Shown one piece after another: positions 10,080-19,228 of a DNA stretch of 64,000 nucleotides. Location of the stretch: positions 2,265,776-2,329,775 of the forward strand of contig NZ_VLKC01000002.1 of NCBI RefSeq assembly GCF_007830295.1, written 5' to 3'. The DNA is from Sporomusa sp. KB1 (lineage in GTDB: Bacteria > Bacillota > Negativicutes > Sporomusales > Sporomusaceae). Below the pieces are notes generated by a model. It did not search any database and was not told the origin of the DNA. It saw nothing but the letters and a program-made list of their open reading frames with translations. Position 1 is the stretch's first letter, and every line of letters begins with the position of its first letter. The position numbers were made by a program, and so were the translations under genes.

Positions 10080-10715
10080 ATGGTCATTAGCGCTGTCTCT
10101 ACATTGGCGTTGTATTGTCCGCGATGTGGCAAAATTGAACTTCATAATGTCTCAAGGTTTGCGATCAATAATGCTGCATATCAACTTGTTTGCAGCTGCG
10201 GTCAAGTACAAGGGGCTATATCTAGTGCGGGACGGCGTCAATATCTGCTTGATATTCCTTGCGTAGTATGCGAAACCAATCACCTAATTTTCCTTGATAG
10301 TAACTTGTTTCGCCAGCCAAAAGTAAGTAAGATATATTGCGATCAGGCAAATCTTGAGCTGGGTTTTATTGGTAAAACGGAAGCGATTACTGCGACTATT
10401 GCCAAACATAAGCAAGAGGTTGCTAGCTTAGCCAGTGAAATGGCGGGGCAAGCAGATGGTTCAGGAATCGAAAATTCGCAAATTTTGCTGGAAATCTTAA
10501 ACAAGATTCATGATATTGCGGAGCAGGGGGGGGTATACTGCTCTTGTGGTAATACCGATGTTGATGTTGATGTGCTTGTCGACGCGGTTGAGCTGTCTTG
10601 CCCTCAGTGCGAAGGTAGACTGCTGATTTCAGCCAAGGATGAACAAGCTTTAGCGAGACTATCAGCTATGGAGGTTCTAGAAATAGCTCCTCTCAGGCGT
10701 ACCAGCCGTAAATGA
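10080..10715 (+). CDS. uncharacterised multi-cysteine (zinc-ribbon-like) protein
   Basis: A 211-residue cytosolic protein I do not recognise by name. It has five close cysteine pairs: Cys13/16, Cys38/40, Cys61/64, Cys154/156 and Cys174/177, plus Cys87. The N-terminal half (CPRC ... CSC ... CVVC) and C-terminal part (CSCG ... CPQC) look like zinc ribbons separated by a helical, possibly coiled region (about 100-150). It sits between spo0F and fsa, where Bacillus has fbaA. A GGGGGG-type ribosome site precedes ATG 10080. Position suggests a role linked to sporulation or regulation, but nothing in the sequence proves it. Confidence 0.65.
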   Translation: MVISAVSTLALYCPRCGKIELHNVSRFAINNAAYQLVCSCGQVQGAISSAGRRQYLLDIPCVVCETNHLIFLDSNLFRQPKVSKIYCDQANLELGFIGKTEAITATIAKHKQEVASLASEMAGQADGSGIENSQILLEILNKIHDIAEQGGVYCSCGNTDVDVDVLVDAVELSCPQCEGRLLISAKDEQALARLSAMEVLEIAPLRRTSRK

Positions 10716-10764
10716 ATAGGGGCGCTATTATAGACAATAATGAGAAAAGGTGAGTGAGTTACCT

Positions 10765-11409
10765 GTGAAATTTTTTCTCGATACAGCTAATATTGGCGAA
10801 ATCAAGGAAATTTTGCCAATGGGTGTTGTGGCCGGAGTAACTACCAATCCATCACTTATTGCCAAGGAAAAACAGGATATCAAGGAAGTAATCAAGGAGA
10901 TTGCCTCATTAATACCGGGGCCGGTAAGTGCAGAGGTTATCAGTACCGAGTTTGAAAAGATGCTGCCGGAAGCGCGTGAATTAGCCAAGCTTGGCGATAA
11001 TGTGGTAATCAAGGTTCCGGTAACGGTTGATGGCTTAAAAACAGCCAGTGCCTTGGCTGCTGAGGGCATTCGCACTAATGTTACGTTGATTTTTTCTGCA
11101 AATCAGGCGCTATTGGCCGCGCGGGCAGGAGCAGCTTTTGTCAGTCCTTTTGTTGGCCGGCTTGATGATATTAGTCAGGACGGTATTGCACTTATTAAGG
11201 ATACGGCTGATATTTTTGCCATTCATGGTATTGAGACCGAAATTATTGCTGCCAGTATCCGTCATCCCCTGCATGTTACCCAGGCGGCCCTGGCTGGAGC
11301 GCATATTGCTACTGTTCCCGCCAAGGTATTGAAGTCACTGCTATATCATCCGCTAACAGATGCGGGTATTAGACGTTTTCTTGAAGATTGGCAAAAAGCC
11401 AATAGGTAA
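10765..11409 (+). CDS. fsa: fructose-6-phosphate aldolase / transaldolase-like protein (TalC/YwjH type)
   Basis: A 214-residue small transaldolase-family protein. The Schiff-base lysine is Lys83 in VVIKVPVT, and the N-terminus [13 protein letters not shown] and TTNPS motif are diagnostic. Proteins of this length act either as fructose-6-phosphate aldolase or as transaldolase in the pentose phosphate pathway; sequence alone does not separate these. GTG 10765 is chosen because family members start here; AAAGGTGA lies 12 bases upstream, and GTG 10750 is the longer alternative. It pairs with glpX downstream, as in the Bacillus fsa-murAA-glpX region, but murAA is missing. Confidence 0.9.
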   Translation: MKFFLDTANIGEIKEILPMGVVAGVTTNPSLIAKEKQDIKEVIKEIASLIPGPVSAEVISTEFEKMLPEARELAKLGDNVVIKVPVTVDGLKTASALAAEGIRTNVTLIFSANQALLAARAGAAFVSPFVGRLDDISQDGIALIKDTADIFAIHGIETEIIAASIRHPLHVTQAALAGAHIATVPAKVLKSLLYHPLTDAGIRRFLEDWQKANR

Positions 11410-11511
11410 GATAACCTCGAGAGTAGCGTAACAAGCAATCTCAATATTGAGATATGCTGGCCGGGCAGGTGCCCGGTATAATTGTTTCTAGAATTAAGGA
11501 GATGTAGCATT

Positions 11512-12477
11512 ATGGAACGTGAATTGGCATTAGAATTTGTACGGGTTACCGAGTCTGCCGCAGTTGCCTGTGGCCGGTGGATGGGACGTGGTGATAAAAT
11601 TGCCGCTGACCAGGCGGCTGTAGATGCTATGCGTGCTGCTTTTGATATCGTTAGCATTAGTGGAAAGGTGGTTATCGGCGAAGGTGAGATGGATGAGGCG
11701 CCGATGCTGTACATTGGCGAAGAAGTAGGACATGGCGGTCCGGCAGTGGACATTGCTGTTGATCCATTGGAAGGCACTAACTTAGTAGCTAAAGGTTTGC
11801 CAGGCGCTATTGCTGTTTTGGCTATCGCCCCGCGCGGCCATCTGTTGCATGCGCCTGACATGTATATGGATAAGATTGCCGTTGGGCCGATGGCCAAAGG
11901 TAAAATAGACATTAATGCGCCAGTGACAGAAAATCTTAAAGCCGTTGCCGCTGCGCTTAACCGCTCGGTGGAAGACGTAACAGTGGTTATTCTTGACCGT
12001 CCGCGGCATGCTGCCATTATTAAAGAAGCCCGTGATGCTGGGGCGAGGATTAAACTGATTTCTGATGGTGATGTCTCTCCGGCGATCAATGCTGCTATTG
12101 AAGGTACAGGCGTACATATGCTATTGGGAATCGGCGGCGCTCCCGAGGGTGTATTGGCTGCTGCTGCTGTTAAATGCCTGGGCGGCGACATGCAAGGCAG
12201 ATTATGGCCGGAAGGCGATGACGATATTAAGCGGGCAAAAGCTATGGGGATTACTGATATAAATAAGGTATTTACCTTAGATGAACTGGTTCAGGGGGAT
12301 GATGTGATTTTTGCGGCAACAGCCATCACCCAGGGCGATCTTTTAAACGGAGTGCGTTACTTTGGCGGTGGTGCCCGCACGCATTCGCTTGTAATGCGCG
12401 GCACAACAGGTACTGTCCGGTTTGTTGACGCTATTCATAAGTTTGATAAAAAACCCATGCTTATTAAACGGGTATAA
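11512..12477 (+). CDS. glpX: class II fructose-1,6-bisphosphatase GlpX
   Basis: Hydrolyses fructose-1,6-bisphosphate to fructose-6-phosphate in gluconeogenesis. The 321-residue protein has the metal and substrate motifs [10 protein letters not shown] (56-65) and DPLEGT (84-89), followed by IGGAPEG and the C-terminal [12 protein letters not shown] 11512 follows AAGGAGAT. A short hairpin (11461-11466 with 11471-11476) lies between fsa and this gene without a T-run. Together with fsa it suggests sugar-phosphate supply during growth on non-sugar substrates. A strong terminator follows. Confidence 0.95.
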   Translation: MERELALEFVRVTESAAVACGRWMGRGDKIAADQAAVDAMRAAFDIVSISGKVVIGEGEMDEAPMLYIGEEVGHGGPAVDIAVDPLEGTNLVAKGLPGAIAVLAIAPRGHLLHAPDMYMDKIAVGPMAKGKIDINAPVTENLKAVAAALNRSVEDVTVVILDRPRHAAIIKEARDAGARIKLISDGDVSPAINAAIEGTGVHMLLGIGGAPEGVLAAAAVKCLGGDMQGRLWPEGDDDIKRAKAMGITDINKVFTLDELVQGDDVIFAATAITQGDLLNGVRYFGGGARTHSLVMRGTTGTVRFVDAIHKFDKKPMLIKRV

Positions 12478-12487
12478 TTATTGTTAG

Positions 12488-12537
12488 AACCGAGATTGCT
12501 TCACTGCACTTGCAATGAAGCAATCTCGGTTTTTTTC
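12488..12537 (+). terminator. terminator after glpX, palindrome family B
   Basis: Sixteen-base perfect stem (12488-12503 with 12516-12531) and T-run. The stem contains GAGATTGCTTCA and the loop GCAATGA, related to the longer palindromes at 24283 and 25921. Confidence 0.92.
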
Positions 12538-12540
12538 TTC

Positions 12541-12568
12541 AGCACACGAGTCAAGACTTCCGCCTCTC
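12541..12568 (+). repeat. fragment of dispersed multi-hairpin repeat (family A)
   Basis: About 27 bases match the start of the full copy at 19066 (AGCACACGAGTCA, then CGCCTCT), after which similarity stops. The rest of 12569-12723 shows nothing I can name. Confidence 0.55.
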
Positions 12569-12723
12569 CGAAAACAACAGACGCTAGACAGATTTTCTGA
12601 AAAATAATCCAAGTTATGCATATTTTGTGGGCCTGTCGCTTATGCTAATACTGGGGATAATTCGTGTTGCCAGCTTATTTTACAAGCTGTAGCCAAAATT
12701 AGACCAGTAGCGAGGTGATATGT

Positions 12724-13608
12724 ATGCATCTGCCGAAATGCAAGGCCAGACAATGGGCTTATTTGGGAGGAATGGCAGTCTTGGCCGGTATATGGGCTTT
12801 TCCTGGCGGACCCAAGCCGGTGTTGCTGGAAACTATCAAGGCTCCGTCTGTAGCCGAAAATCAGATTATGGAGGCACCAGCAGCTGTTTCGCCGCCACAA
12901 GCTATGACTATCAGTCATTACATTGTGCAAGCTGGGGATACCTTATCCGGGATAGCTCAGCACTATGGTATTGATGTAGAAACATTGACGGCAGCCAACC
13001 CTGCTGTCAGCGAGCTTATTCACCCCGGTGACCAGTTAGTTATATTGCCTGCGAAAGGCGTTGTTCACCAGGTAAATACCGGGGATACCTTATGGGATAT
13101 TGCTTATACATATGGTATACAGGTAGAAACAATTAAATCGGCCAATGCTAAAGCCAGTGATCAGGTAGACGTTGGTGAAAAGCTTTTTATTCCTGGCGCG
13201 CGCTGGGGACGGGCTGACACAGCGGTAGCCCGCGCCTCGGCTAGCCGCTTTATTTGGCCAACCAAAGGTGAAATATCCTCATCGTTTGGCTGGCGGTGGG
13301 GACGGCTTCATGCGGGTGTTGATATTGCTAATGATATCGGCACCTATGTTATGTCTGCACGGGCTGGTCGGGTGATTTGGGCCGGCTGGCGAGGCGGCTA
13401 TGGTTATGCGGTAATGCTTGATCATGGCGGTGGCTATGTAAGTTTATATGGGCATTTGGATGATTACTTTGTTGAGATAGGTCAATATGTACGGGCTGGT
13501 CAACGAATTGCCTCTATGGGCAGTACCGGTAATTCCACAGGGCCGCATCTGCATTTTGAAATTCAAAGAGATGGCCAGCCGGTAGATCCAATGGGATTTT
13601 TGCCATAA
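12724..13608 (+). CDS. LysM-LysM-M23 peptidoglycan endopeptidase
   Basis: A 294-residue exported cell-wall hydrolase. It has an N-terminal membrane or signal segment (about 12-28), two LysM modules (about 63-107, HYIVQAGDTLSGIAQHYGI; about 113-156, HQVNTGDTLWDIAYTYGI), and a C-terminal M23 zinc metallopeptidase domain with HAGVDIA and HLHFEI as metal-ligand motifs. It probably cleaves peptide cross-links in peptidoglycan. ATG 12724 has GAGGTG seven bases upstream. The gene stands alone between two strong terminators, so it has its own promoter somewhere in 12569-12710, where I could not pick out a clear one. Confidence 0.9.
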   Translation: MHLPKCKARQWAYLGGMAVLAGIWAFPGGPKPVLLETIKAPSVAENQIMEAPAAVSPPQAMTISHYIVQAGDTLSGIAQHYGIDVETLTAANPAVSELIHPGDQLVILPAKGVVHQVNTGDTLWDIAYTYGIQVETIKSANAKASDQVDVGEKLFIPGARWGRADTAVARASASRFIWPTKGEISSSFGWRWGRLHAGVDIANDIGTYVMSARAGRVIWAGWRGGYGYAVMLDHGGGYVSLYGHLDDYFVEIGQYVRAGQRIASMGSTGNSTGPHLHFEIQRDGQPVDPMGFLP

Positions 13609-13653
13609 AAACAGAGAATGCCACGTCGCATGGACGTGGCATTCTCTGTTTTT
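13609..13653. terminator. bidirectional terminator between convergent genes
   Basis: Nineteen-base perfect stem (13609-13627 with 13633-13651) with A and T runs on its two sides, between the M23 gene and the convergent minus-strand gene. Confidence 0.93.
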
Positions 13654-13658
13654 ACTTT

Positions 13659-14642
13659 TTACGATTTAGTATTTTCGGTAAGTTTTTTTGTAGCTTCCAG
13701 GTGTTGCAAGGTTGCATCATGATAAGGCCAGGCGGCATCACTCATGTTTTTATCTGTCTTGGTGACAGTCATGTAATTATTGGCTGTATCAGTGTGGGTA
13801 AGAAACCATTTTTTCCCTATCTTTTCAAAGGTTAGATCGGTTTTACTTAGGCTGCTGCCGAACTTGCCGGGGGTGGCGGCTGTAACGCTAAATTTGGCAT
13901 GAGTGGCGGCATCAATGCCGTTGACTTGTAAGCCGTCATTTTTGACAACTATGATGGCATCAACCTTATTGCCGATTTTTTGAGTGACAGCGTCAATGGC
14001 TGGTTCAGGGTCCGTAAATTTGAGACCGGCATACCCGGCGGTGGCATCGGGACTGATAGACGAGGCGCCGATAATGCCAATACGGATTATTTCTTTCTTT
14101 TTGTCTTTGCCTACATTAATTTCTTTGATGATGTAGGGTTTAATGGCTGCCAAGGCTTTATCTGAAGTCTGGGCATTGGCTGACAATAACGGGAATCTGG
14201 CTAGCGGCAGTGTTTTTGTTAAGTAGGCCGGGCCATAGGCAAGCTCGCCTGTACCAAGCACTACGGCGTCATAACCCAGATAGTTATACATGGCGAACAT
14301 TGGATTAGGAAGCTTAGATGGTGTAGTCGCGAAGTAGTCGGTTAAGGCAGAACCTGAAAGCATGTTGCCTCCATCAACCAAGATGGTATAAGGATTACTC
14401 TGGCGTTGTTCTCTTACCAAACTTGAAACTCTTACCAGACCAAATTCAGCTACTCTGGGGAATTTATAATCCCAGTCAATAATATGGCCGTTCACCCTGG
14501 CTGTGGCCAGTAGCGTGACTTTAACCGGTGCTGGCGGTAGTTCAGGTTGTTTAGCTTTTGCCAGTGCCAGGACTGGCAGACACAAGATAACGATTAGCGC
14601 CAATGCTGCTAGGCGCAATAATGATTTGCAAGATTTCTGCAA
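13659..14642 (-). CDS. 5'-nucleotidase-like exported protein with degenerate metal site
   Basis: A 327-residue protein with a signal peptide (hydrophobic 8-28, ALA near the end) and the fold signature of the UshA/CpdB 5'-nucleotidase metallophosphatase domain. Landmarks remain (NGHI, GLVRVSSLVREQR, LVDGGNMLSGSAL, YLGYDAVVLGTGELAYG, FPLLSANAQ). The metal ligands are lost: the family TNDTHGH reads TARVNGH here, DAGD reads DGGN (Asp to Asn93), and GNHEFD reads GTGELA. The C-terminal nucleotide-binding domain is also absent. It is probably a non-catalytic binding protein. TTG 14642 is preferred because GGGAGGG lies seven bases upstream; TTG 14657 is the alternative. Confidence 0.75.
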   Translation of the reverse strand: MQKSCKSLLRLAALALIVILCLPVLALAKAKQPELPPAPVKVTLLATARVNGHIIDWDYKFPRVAEFGLVRVSSLVREQRQSNPYTILVDGGNMLSGSALTDYFATTPSKLPNPMFAMYNYLGYDAVVLGTGELAYGPAYLTKTLPLARFPLLSANAQTSDKALAAIKPYIIKEINVGKDKKKEIIRIGIIGASSISPDATAGYAGLKFTDPEPAIDAVTQKIGNKVDAIIVVKNDGLQVNGIDAATHAKFSVTAATPGKFGSSLSKTDLTFEKIGKKWFLTHTDTANNYMTVTKTDKNMSDAAWPYHDATLQHLEATKKLTENTKS

Positions 14643-14754
14643 GGTTATCCCTCCCAAATTATTGGTTTAGTATTTTCTACTAATTTCGCTATGATTGCAG
14701 GTTTTTCCTGTCACATATTAACTTATAAAATTAAAAATATTGGAACAGCCGTTT

Positions 14755-14785
14755 GTATACACAACTGTTTTTTCGGGGAATAATA
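14755..14785 (+). promoter_or_regulatory. sigma-F/sigma-G-type promoter for the prsW-like/fin operon
   Basis: GTATA at 14755-14759, then after 16 bases GGGAATAATA at 14776-14785, which fits the sigma-F -10 pattern GGNRANANTW at every defined position. In B. subtilis fin is transcribed under sigma-F and sigma-G, so the match agrees with the downstream gene. Predicted start is near 14792, about 64 bases before the first ATG. Confidence 0.6.
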
Positions 14786-14855
14786 AGTATAATCCTGGCG
14801 CCTGTACCTATATAAAAATCTACAGAGTGCATATACGCTGCTGCGAGGAAAAGCC

Positions 14856-15278
14856 ATGGACTATATTATTGCCATTCTTATGGCCGGGTTAAGTTTTTTG
14901 CTTAATCGTCTCTTTCTGCGTTACTTGGGGCCAGTAAGCATTATTAGTGCAGGTCCGGTTGTTGAGGAAGCTGCCAAAACGCTGTTTGCTTATTATCTGG
15001 GAGCTGATCTTATTACGGTACATATGGTATTTGGTGTTATTGAGGCTGGCTATGACTGGCAGCAGAAAAGTACAAGTGGAGGAATTACGGCACCGTTTTT
15101 AAGTATTGCCGGCCACAGTTTGTTCGGTGCCGGTAGTGCTGCAGTTCTCCTACTGACTAGTAGTCTGTGGTTAGGGTTAGCTGCCGGTATTGCACTTCAT
15201 TTGGCATATAATGTTGCTGTTGTTCGGCTATTAGCGGATAAAACGGCTAACAATTCAGGAAAGAGGGATAACCCATGA
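14856..15278 (+). CDS. small PrsW-like intramembrane protease
   Basis: A 140-residue protein, almost entirely membrane helices (about five). It carries a PrsW-type set of residues: EExxK at Glu37/Glu38/Lys41, Glu63 in GVIEAG, His87 in GHSLFGAG, and HxxxN at His115/Asn119. PrsW proteases cleave anti-sigma factors or sporulation membrane proteins, and full PrsW is larger, so this is a minimal form. The ATG overlaps nothing upstream; its stop overlaps the fin start by four bases (ATGA), so the two proteins are co-translated. A sigma-F-type promoter upstream would place it in the forespore. Its substrate is unknown. Confidence 0.65.
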   Translation: MDYIIAILMAGLSFLLNRLFLRYLGPVSIISAGPVVEEAAKTLFAYYLGADLITVHMVFGVIEAGYDWQQKSTSGGITAPFLSIAGHSLFGAGSAAVLLLTSSLWLGLAAGIALHLAYNVAVVRLLADKTANNSGKRDNP

Positions 15279-15526
15279 AAATTTTCTATCATTGTGAATA
15301 TTGCGGGGAACTAATTGATACATTAGAAGTAGAGGCAGTAGATGAGGTTAAGTTTGGTTTTGATTGCTTGACTGACCAGGAACGTCAGGATATAATTAAA
15401 ACTGACATTGCGCAAAATGCGATCTATGTAAAGGCACTGTGTGACAGCTGCATAACCGCTATAGGATTGGATGATGATACCGTTGCGCTAGGTATGTCAG
15501 CCATTAATAAAGGATATATTCACTAA
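15275..15526 (+). CDS. fin: anti-sigma-F factor Fin
   Basis: An 83-residue protein of the DUF2757/Fin (YabK) family. Two cysteine pairs, CEYC (8-11) and CDSC (56-59), would bind zinc, and LTDQERQDII in between matches the family. Fin binds sigma-F in the forespore to help the switch to sigma-G. It sits just before mfd, as in B. subtilis (yabK-mfd-spoVT). It is translationally coupled to the PrsW-like gene and followed by a terminator. Confidence 0.85.
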   Translation: MKIFYHCEYCGELIDTLEVEAVDEVKFGFDCLTDQERQDIIKTDIAQNAIYVKALCDSCITAIGLDDDTVALGMSAINKGYIH

Positions 15527-15572
15527 GATAGAGGTTCTTATGGTATTTGTATTAGATAAAAAATAAATATGT

Positions 15573-15602
15573 AAGGGCTTTAGCCTAGGCTAAAGCCCTT
15601 TT
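15573..15602 (+). terminator. terminator between fin and mfd
   Basis: Perfect 28-base palindrome (12-bp arms around CTAG) followed by a short T-run. Confidence 0.85.
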
Positions 15603-15629
15603 GGTACTACCAGGACGGATGAGGTTTTT

Positions 15630-18600
15630 ATGGGAGAAAAAACAAGTGTAAGGCTATTGACCGCTTTGACTGAGGACAAAGCATTACGCCAGGCTCAGGC
15701 CGCATTTGCATTACCTGATGCACAGAGTTTGATTTATGGTCTTACAGGTGCACAAAAGAGTGTGTTTCTTGCGGCTGCTTTTCAGGCAGCTGCGCGGCCA
15801 ACTATCATTATAGCAGCCAATCATGAAGCAATTGATGTGTTTAGAACTGACTTTGCGGTTCTCTTACCAGAGGTGCCGATAGTAGAACTGCCGGCCCTTG
15901 ATATGGTGACTTTTGCTGCTGCCGCCAAGAGTGTTGAACTGGCGGCAAAACGCATGGATGTTTTGAATCGTTTGGCCAGAGGCGAAAAGCTGATTGTTTT
16001 GGCTACCGCCGAAGCTGCGATGCAAAAGGTTCAGCCCAAACAAGAGTTTTTAAACAGCCGCATAACAATACATAGTGACAGTGCGGTAAGCCGGGAAGAG
16101 CTTATCGGCTCATTAGTTTCCTACAGCTATGAACGGGTCGACCAAGTAGATAGTGCTGGTCAGTTTAGTGTACGCGGCGGTATTATTGATATATTTGCTG
16201 TTAACCGGAGTTTACCACTCCGGCTTGAACTGTTTGGTGACGAGGTTGATTCACTGCGTGAATTTGATCCGGTTAGCCAGCGATCGGTAAAGGATCTGGT
16301 ATTGGCAGATATTATGCCGTTAACTCAAACCGAGCACACTGGAAAAGCGGCTGTATTTGTGTCTTATTTACCGGCAAGTGCTGCTATAATACTGGATGAG
16401 CCAGCACGGCTTAGGGAACAGATGACTAAGCTGGTTAAGGAAAATCCTGATAGTAAGCGGCGGGTTTTTGCCTGGGCCGAGCTGGTAGCTGCTTGCCAGG
16501 CATATAATGTAATTTATCTATCCTTATTGCTGCAAAAAATTCCTCATACGCAGCCGACCGAGATTATTAGCATTACAGCCAAGGGGATTGCGCCTTTTCA
16601 CCGTCAGATTGAGCTGCTGAGTGCAGAAATAAAAAGCTGGCAGGATAAACGGTATACTATTGTTATATTTATGTCCAGTCAGGATAAGGCCGTCATTATT
16701 GAGCGAAATCTAGCCGATGAGGGGCTTACCGCAATTATAGCTCAGTCCGGGCCCGTGCCGCTTATACCGGGTGCTGTTGTGGTACTTACAGGCGCGTTGT
16801 CAGGTGGCTTTGAATTCCCGCAGGCCAGGCTTGTGGTGCTGACTGAGTTTGATATCTTCGGACGCCAAAAGAAAAAGCGTCGGCTCCGTGTGGGCAAAGA
16901 GCAGCAAATTACTTATTTCCGTGATATCAATCTTGGTGACTATGTTGTTCATGTTAATCATGGTATTGGCAAGTATGTTGGGGTAGAAACACTGGAAGTG
17001 GGGGGGGTTCATAAGGACTATCTCCATATTCGCTACGCCGGCGATGATAAATTATATGTGCCCACCGATCAGGTGGGGCAGTTACAGAAGTATATTGGTT
17101 CTGAGGGCGAAGTGCCACGCCTTAGCAAGATGGGTGGCAGCGACTGGCTGAAGGTTAAGACCAAAGCTAAAGCGGCTGTAGCCGATATGGCCAAGGAGCT
17201 TATCGCACTTTACGCCCAGCGTCAGCTGCAGGTAGGGTATACTTTTGGCCCAGACACCCCTTGGCAGCGTGAATTTGAGGACGCGTTTGCTTATGAAGAA
17301 ACACCAGATCAACTGCAGGCTATTGCTGAGGTTAAGCATGATATGGAACAGTCGCGGCCTATGGATCGTCTGTTATGTGGTGATGTGGGCTTTGGCAAGA
17401 CGGAAGTGGCTATTCGCGCTGCCTTTAAAGCTGTTATGGGTGGCAAGCAAGTGGCGGTGCTAGTACCGACGACTGTGCTTGCACAGCAGCATTATCAGAC
17501 CTTTAGCTCACGCTTTGCCGATTTTGGTACTGTAGTTGACGTTATCAGCCGTTTTCGCAGCGCCCGCGAGCAAAAGGCTACTTTGCAAAAAGTGGCCCTG
17601 GGTCAAGTTGATGTCCTTATTGGCACGCACCGAATTTTGCAGTCAGATGTGATATTTAAGGATATTGGCCTCTTAATTGTTGATGAAGAACAGCGTTTTG
17701 GTGTGGCGCAAAAGGAAAAGATGAAAAGATGGCGTGCTAATCTGGATGTGCTTACGCTAAGTGCTACCCCCATCCCACGTACATTGCATATGTCATTGGT
17801 GGGTGCGAGGGATATGAGTATTATTGAAACTCCACCCGAAGATCGGTTTCCGGTGCAAAGCTATGTTGTTGAATATAATGAGGAAATTATTCGTGAGGCC
17901 ATTGTCCGCGAATTGAAACGCGGCGGGCAAGTGTATTTTGTTTATAACCGGGTACAGACTATTGATAAAATACGTCAGCGTCTGACAGAAATATTGCCAG
18001 ACGCCACCATTAAAACAGGTCATGGTCAGATGCCGGAGGAACTCTTAGAGCAGGTTATGCTTGATTTTTATGAAGGTCATGACGATGTCTTACTATGCAC
18101 AAGCATTATTGAAAATGGATTAGATGTATCTAATGCCAATACCATTATTATCTATGATGCCGATCATTTCGGTTTATCCCAGCTGTATCAAATGCGCGGG
18201 CGGGTTGGCCGCTCACACCGGATGGCATATGCTTACTTTACCTATCGCCAGGATAAAGTATTAACTGAGGTAGCCGAAAAACGGCTTCAGGCCATCAAAG
18301 AGTTTGCTGAGCTTGGTTCGGGTTTTAAAATCGCCATGCGGGATTTGGAGATACGGGGGGCCGGTAATCTCTTAGGACGAGAGCAGCATGGCCATATTGT
18401 CAGTGTCGGATTTGAGATGTACTGCCGGTTGTTAGATGAAGCTGTTGAGGAGCTAAAAACAGGTAAAATAGTCTTGCCGCCGCCTGAGCCGACAATTGAA
18501 CTTACGCTTGATGCTTATCTTACCGGTGATTATATCAGTGATGCTATGCATAAGATTGAAATATACCAGCGTATCGCAGCTATTCGCCAGGAAGAGCATT

Positions 18601-18938
18601 TGACTGAACTTATTGATGAGCTTATTGATCGCTTTGGCGAGCCGCCGCTGCCTGTTACCAATCTTTTAGGTGTTGCCCGGATCAAGAACTTGGCACGTCA
18701 GTTGGGTGTTCGATTGATCGCCGAACGGGGTGGGCGTGTGGAAATTTCTTTTGGTGATACGCCTAATGTGACTGACGACGGCTTAGTCAAAGCCAGGGAA
18801 CTTTTTCCCGGCAAATTGTCCTTTCTTCCCGGACCGCCGGATACCATGCGCCTTGCTACTTCCCGCCTAAACCTGCCGCTAATAGAGGTATTAACGAAGT
18901 TACTTACCTGTTTGTCAGGAGTTACAGATTCGAAATAA
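15630..18938 (+). CDS. mfd: transcription-repair coupling factor Mfd
   Basis: A 1102-residue DNA translocase that removes RNA polymerase stalled at lesions and recruits UvrA. Domains in order: UvrB-like N-terminal part (about 20-340), RNA-polymerase-interacting CarD-like domain (about 425-500, with [14 protein letters not shown]), helicase domains with Walker A GDVGFGKT (584-591) and DEEQ (685-688), TRG motif region, and the C-terminal regulatory domain. Length is slightly short of the B. subtilis protein. ATG 15630 follows GATGAGG. In many Firmicutes a prsA/surA-like gene follows; here the next gene is spoVT. Confidence 0.96.
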   Translation: MGEKTSVRLLTALTEDKALRQAQAAFALPDAQSLIYGLTGAQKSVFLAAAFQAAARPTIIIAANHEAIDVFRTDFAVLLPEVPIVELPALDMVTFAAAAKSVELAAKRMDVLNRLARGEKLIVLATAEAAMQKVQPKQEFLNSRITIHSDSAVSREELIGSLVSYSYERVDQVDSAGQFSVRGGIIDIFAVNRSLPLRLELFGDEVDSLREFDPVSQRSVKDLVLADIMPLTQTEHTGKAAVFVSYLPASAAIILDEPARLREQMTKLVKENPDSKRRVFAWAELVAACQAYNVIYLSLLLQKIPHTQPTEIISITAKGIAPFHRQIELLSAEIKSWQDKRYTIVIFMSSQDKAVIIERNLADEGLTAIIAQSGPVPLIPGAVVVLTGALSGGFEFPQARLVVLTEFDIFGRQKKKRRLRVGKEQQITYFRDINLGDYVVHVNHGIGKYVGVETLEVGGVHKDYLHIRYAGDDKLYVPTDQVGQLQKYIGSEGEVPRLSKMGGSDWLKVKTKAKAAVADMAKELIALYAQRQLQVGYTFGPDTPWQREFEDAFAYEETPDQLQAIAEVKHDMEQSRPMDRLLCGDVGFGKTEVAIRAAFKAVMGGKQVAVLVPTTVLAQQHYQTFSSRFADFGTVVDVISRFRSAREQKATLQKVALGQVDVLIGTHRILQSDVIFKDIGLLIVDEEQRFGVAQKEKMKRWRANLDVLTLSATPIPRTLHMSLVGARDMSIIETPPEDRFPVQSYVVEYNEEIIREAIVRELKRGGQVYFVYNRVQTIDKIRQRLTEILPDATIKTGHGQMPEELLEQVMLDFYEGHDDVLLCTSIIENGLDVSNANTIIIYDADHFGLSQLYQMRGRVGRSHRMAYAYFTYRQDKVLTEVAEKRLQAIKEFAELGSGFKIAMRDLEIRGAGNLLGREQHGHIVSVGFEMYCRLLDEAVEELKTGKIVLPPPEPTIELTLDAYLTGDYISDAMHKIEIYQRIAAIRQEEHLTELIDELIDRFGEPPLPVTNLLGVARIKNLARQLGVRLIAERGGRVEISFGDTPNVTDDGLVKARELFPGKLSFLPGPPDTMRLATSRLNLPLIEVLTKLLTCLSGVTDSK

Positions 18939-18974
18939 GTGTTAATTTATACGCTGGTTTTGCAGGCAGAAAAA

Positions 18975-19005
18975 TGAATAAAACACATCACCCAGATATA
19001 TACTA
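18975..19005 (+). promoter_or_regulatory. candidate sigma-G promoter for spoVT
   Basis: TGAATA at 18975-18980 is the sigma-G -35 consensus. After 18 bases TATACTA at 18999-19005 matches CATACTA in six of seven positions. B. subtilis spoVT is sigma-G dependent. If used, the leader would be about 215 bases long and would include the family A repeat. Confidence 0.5.
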
Positions 19006-19065
19006 CTATCAATGAACGAGTAATATATTTACTGTCGCCTTGCAAGGTGTAAGCTAATTTATCTT

Positions 19066-19171
19066 AGCACACGAGTCATGACTCTCGCCTCTATAGGCGG
19101 CGTTAGTTCAAGTGGAGTAGACTCTCCACCTGAACCCCCGATGTTTCAGCTTTTGCTGAAACAAGTTCACT
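19066..19171 (+). repeat. dispersed multi-hairpin repeat, family A, full copy
   Basis: A string of four short hairpins: GAGTC-AT-GACTC, CGCC-TCTATA-GGCG, a GTGGAG/CTCTCCAC stem inside TTCA/TGAA, and GTTTCAGC/GCTGAAAC, ending in AGTTCACT. A second full copy at 45709-45808 matches at roughly 85-90% by eye, with partly compensated changes in the third stem. Confidence 0.8.
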
Positions 19172-19228
19172 CTTCAAACTGTCTCGAGTCAAGGTTAGTT
19201 TGCAAAAGCTATAGAAAGGGGGATACTG

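Noticed and set aside
11346-12191. Open frame of 281 codons on the minus strand inside fsa/glpX
   Set aside because: Entirely antisense to two well-supported genes; low-complexity Ser/Ala/Pro composition and no ribosome site.
17082-17339. Minus-strand frames inside mfd and many similar antisense frames
   Set aside because: They mirror codon structure of strong genes and lack start signals.
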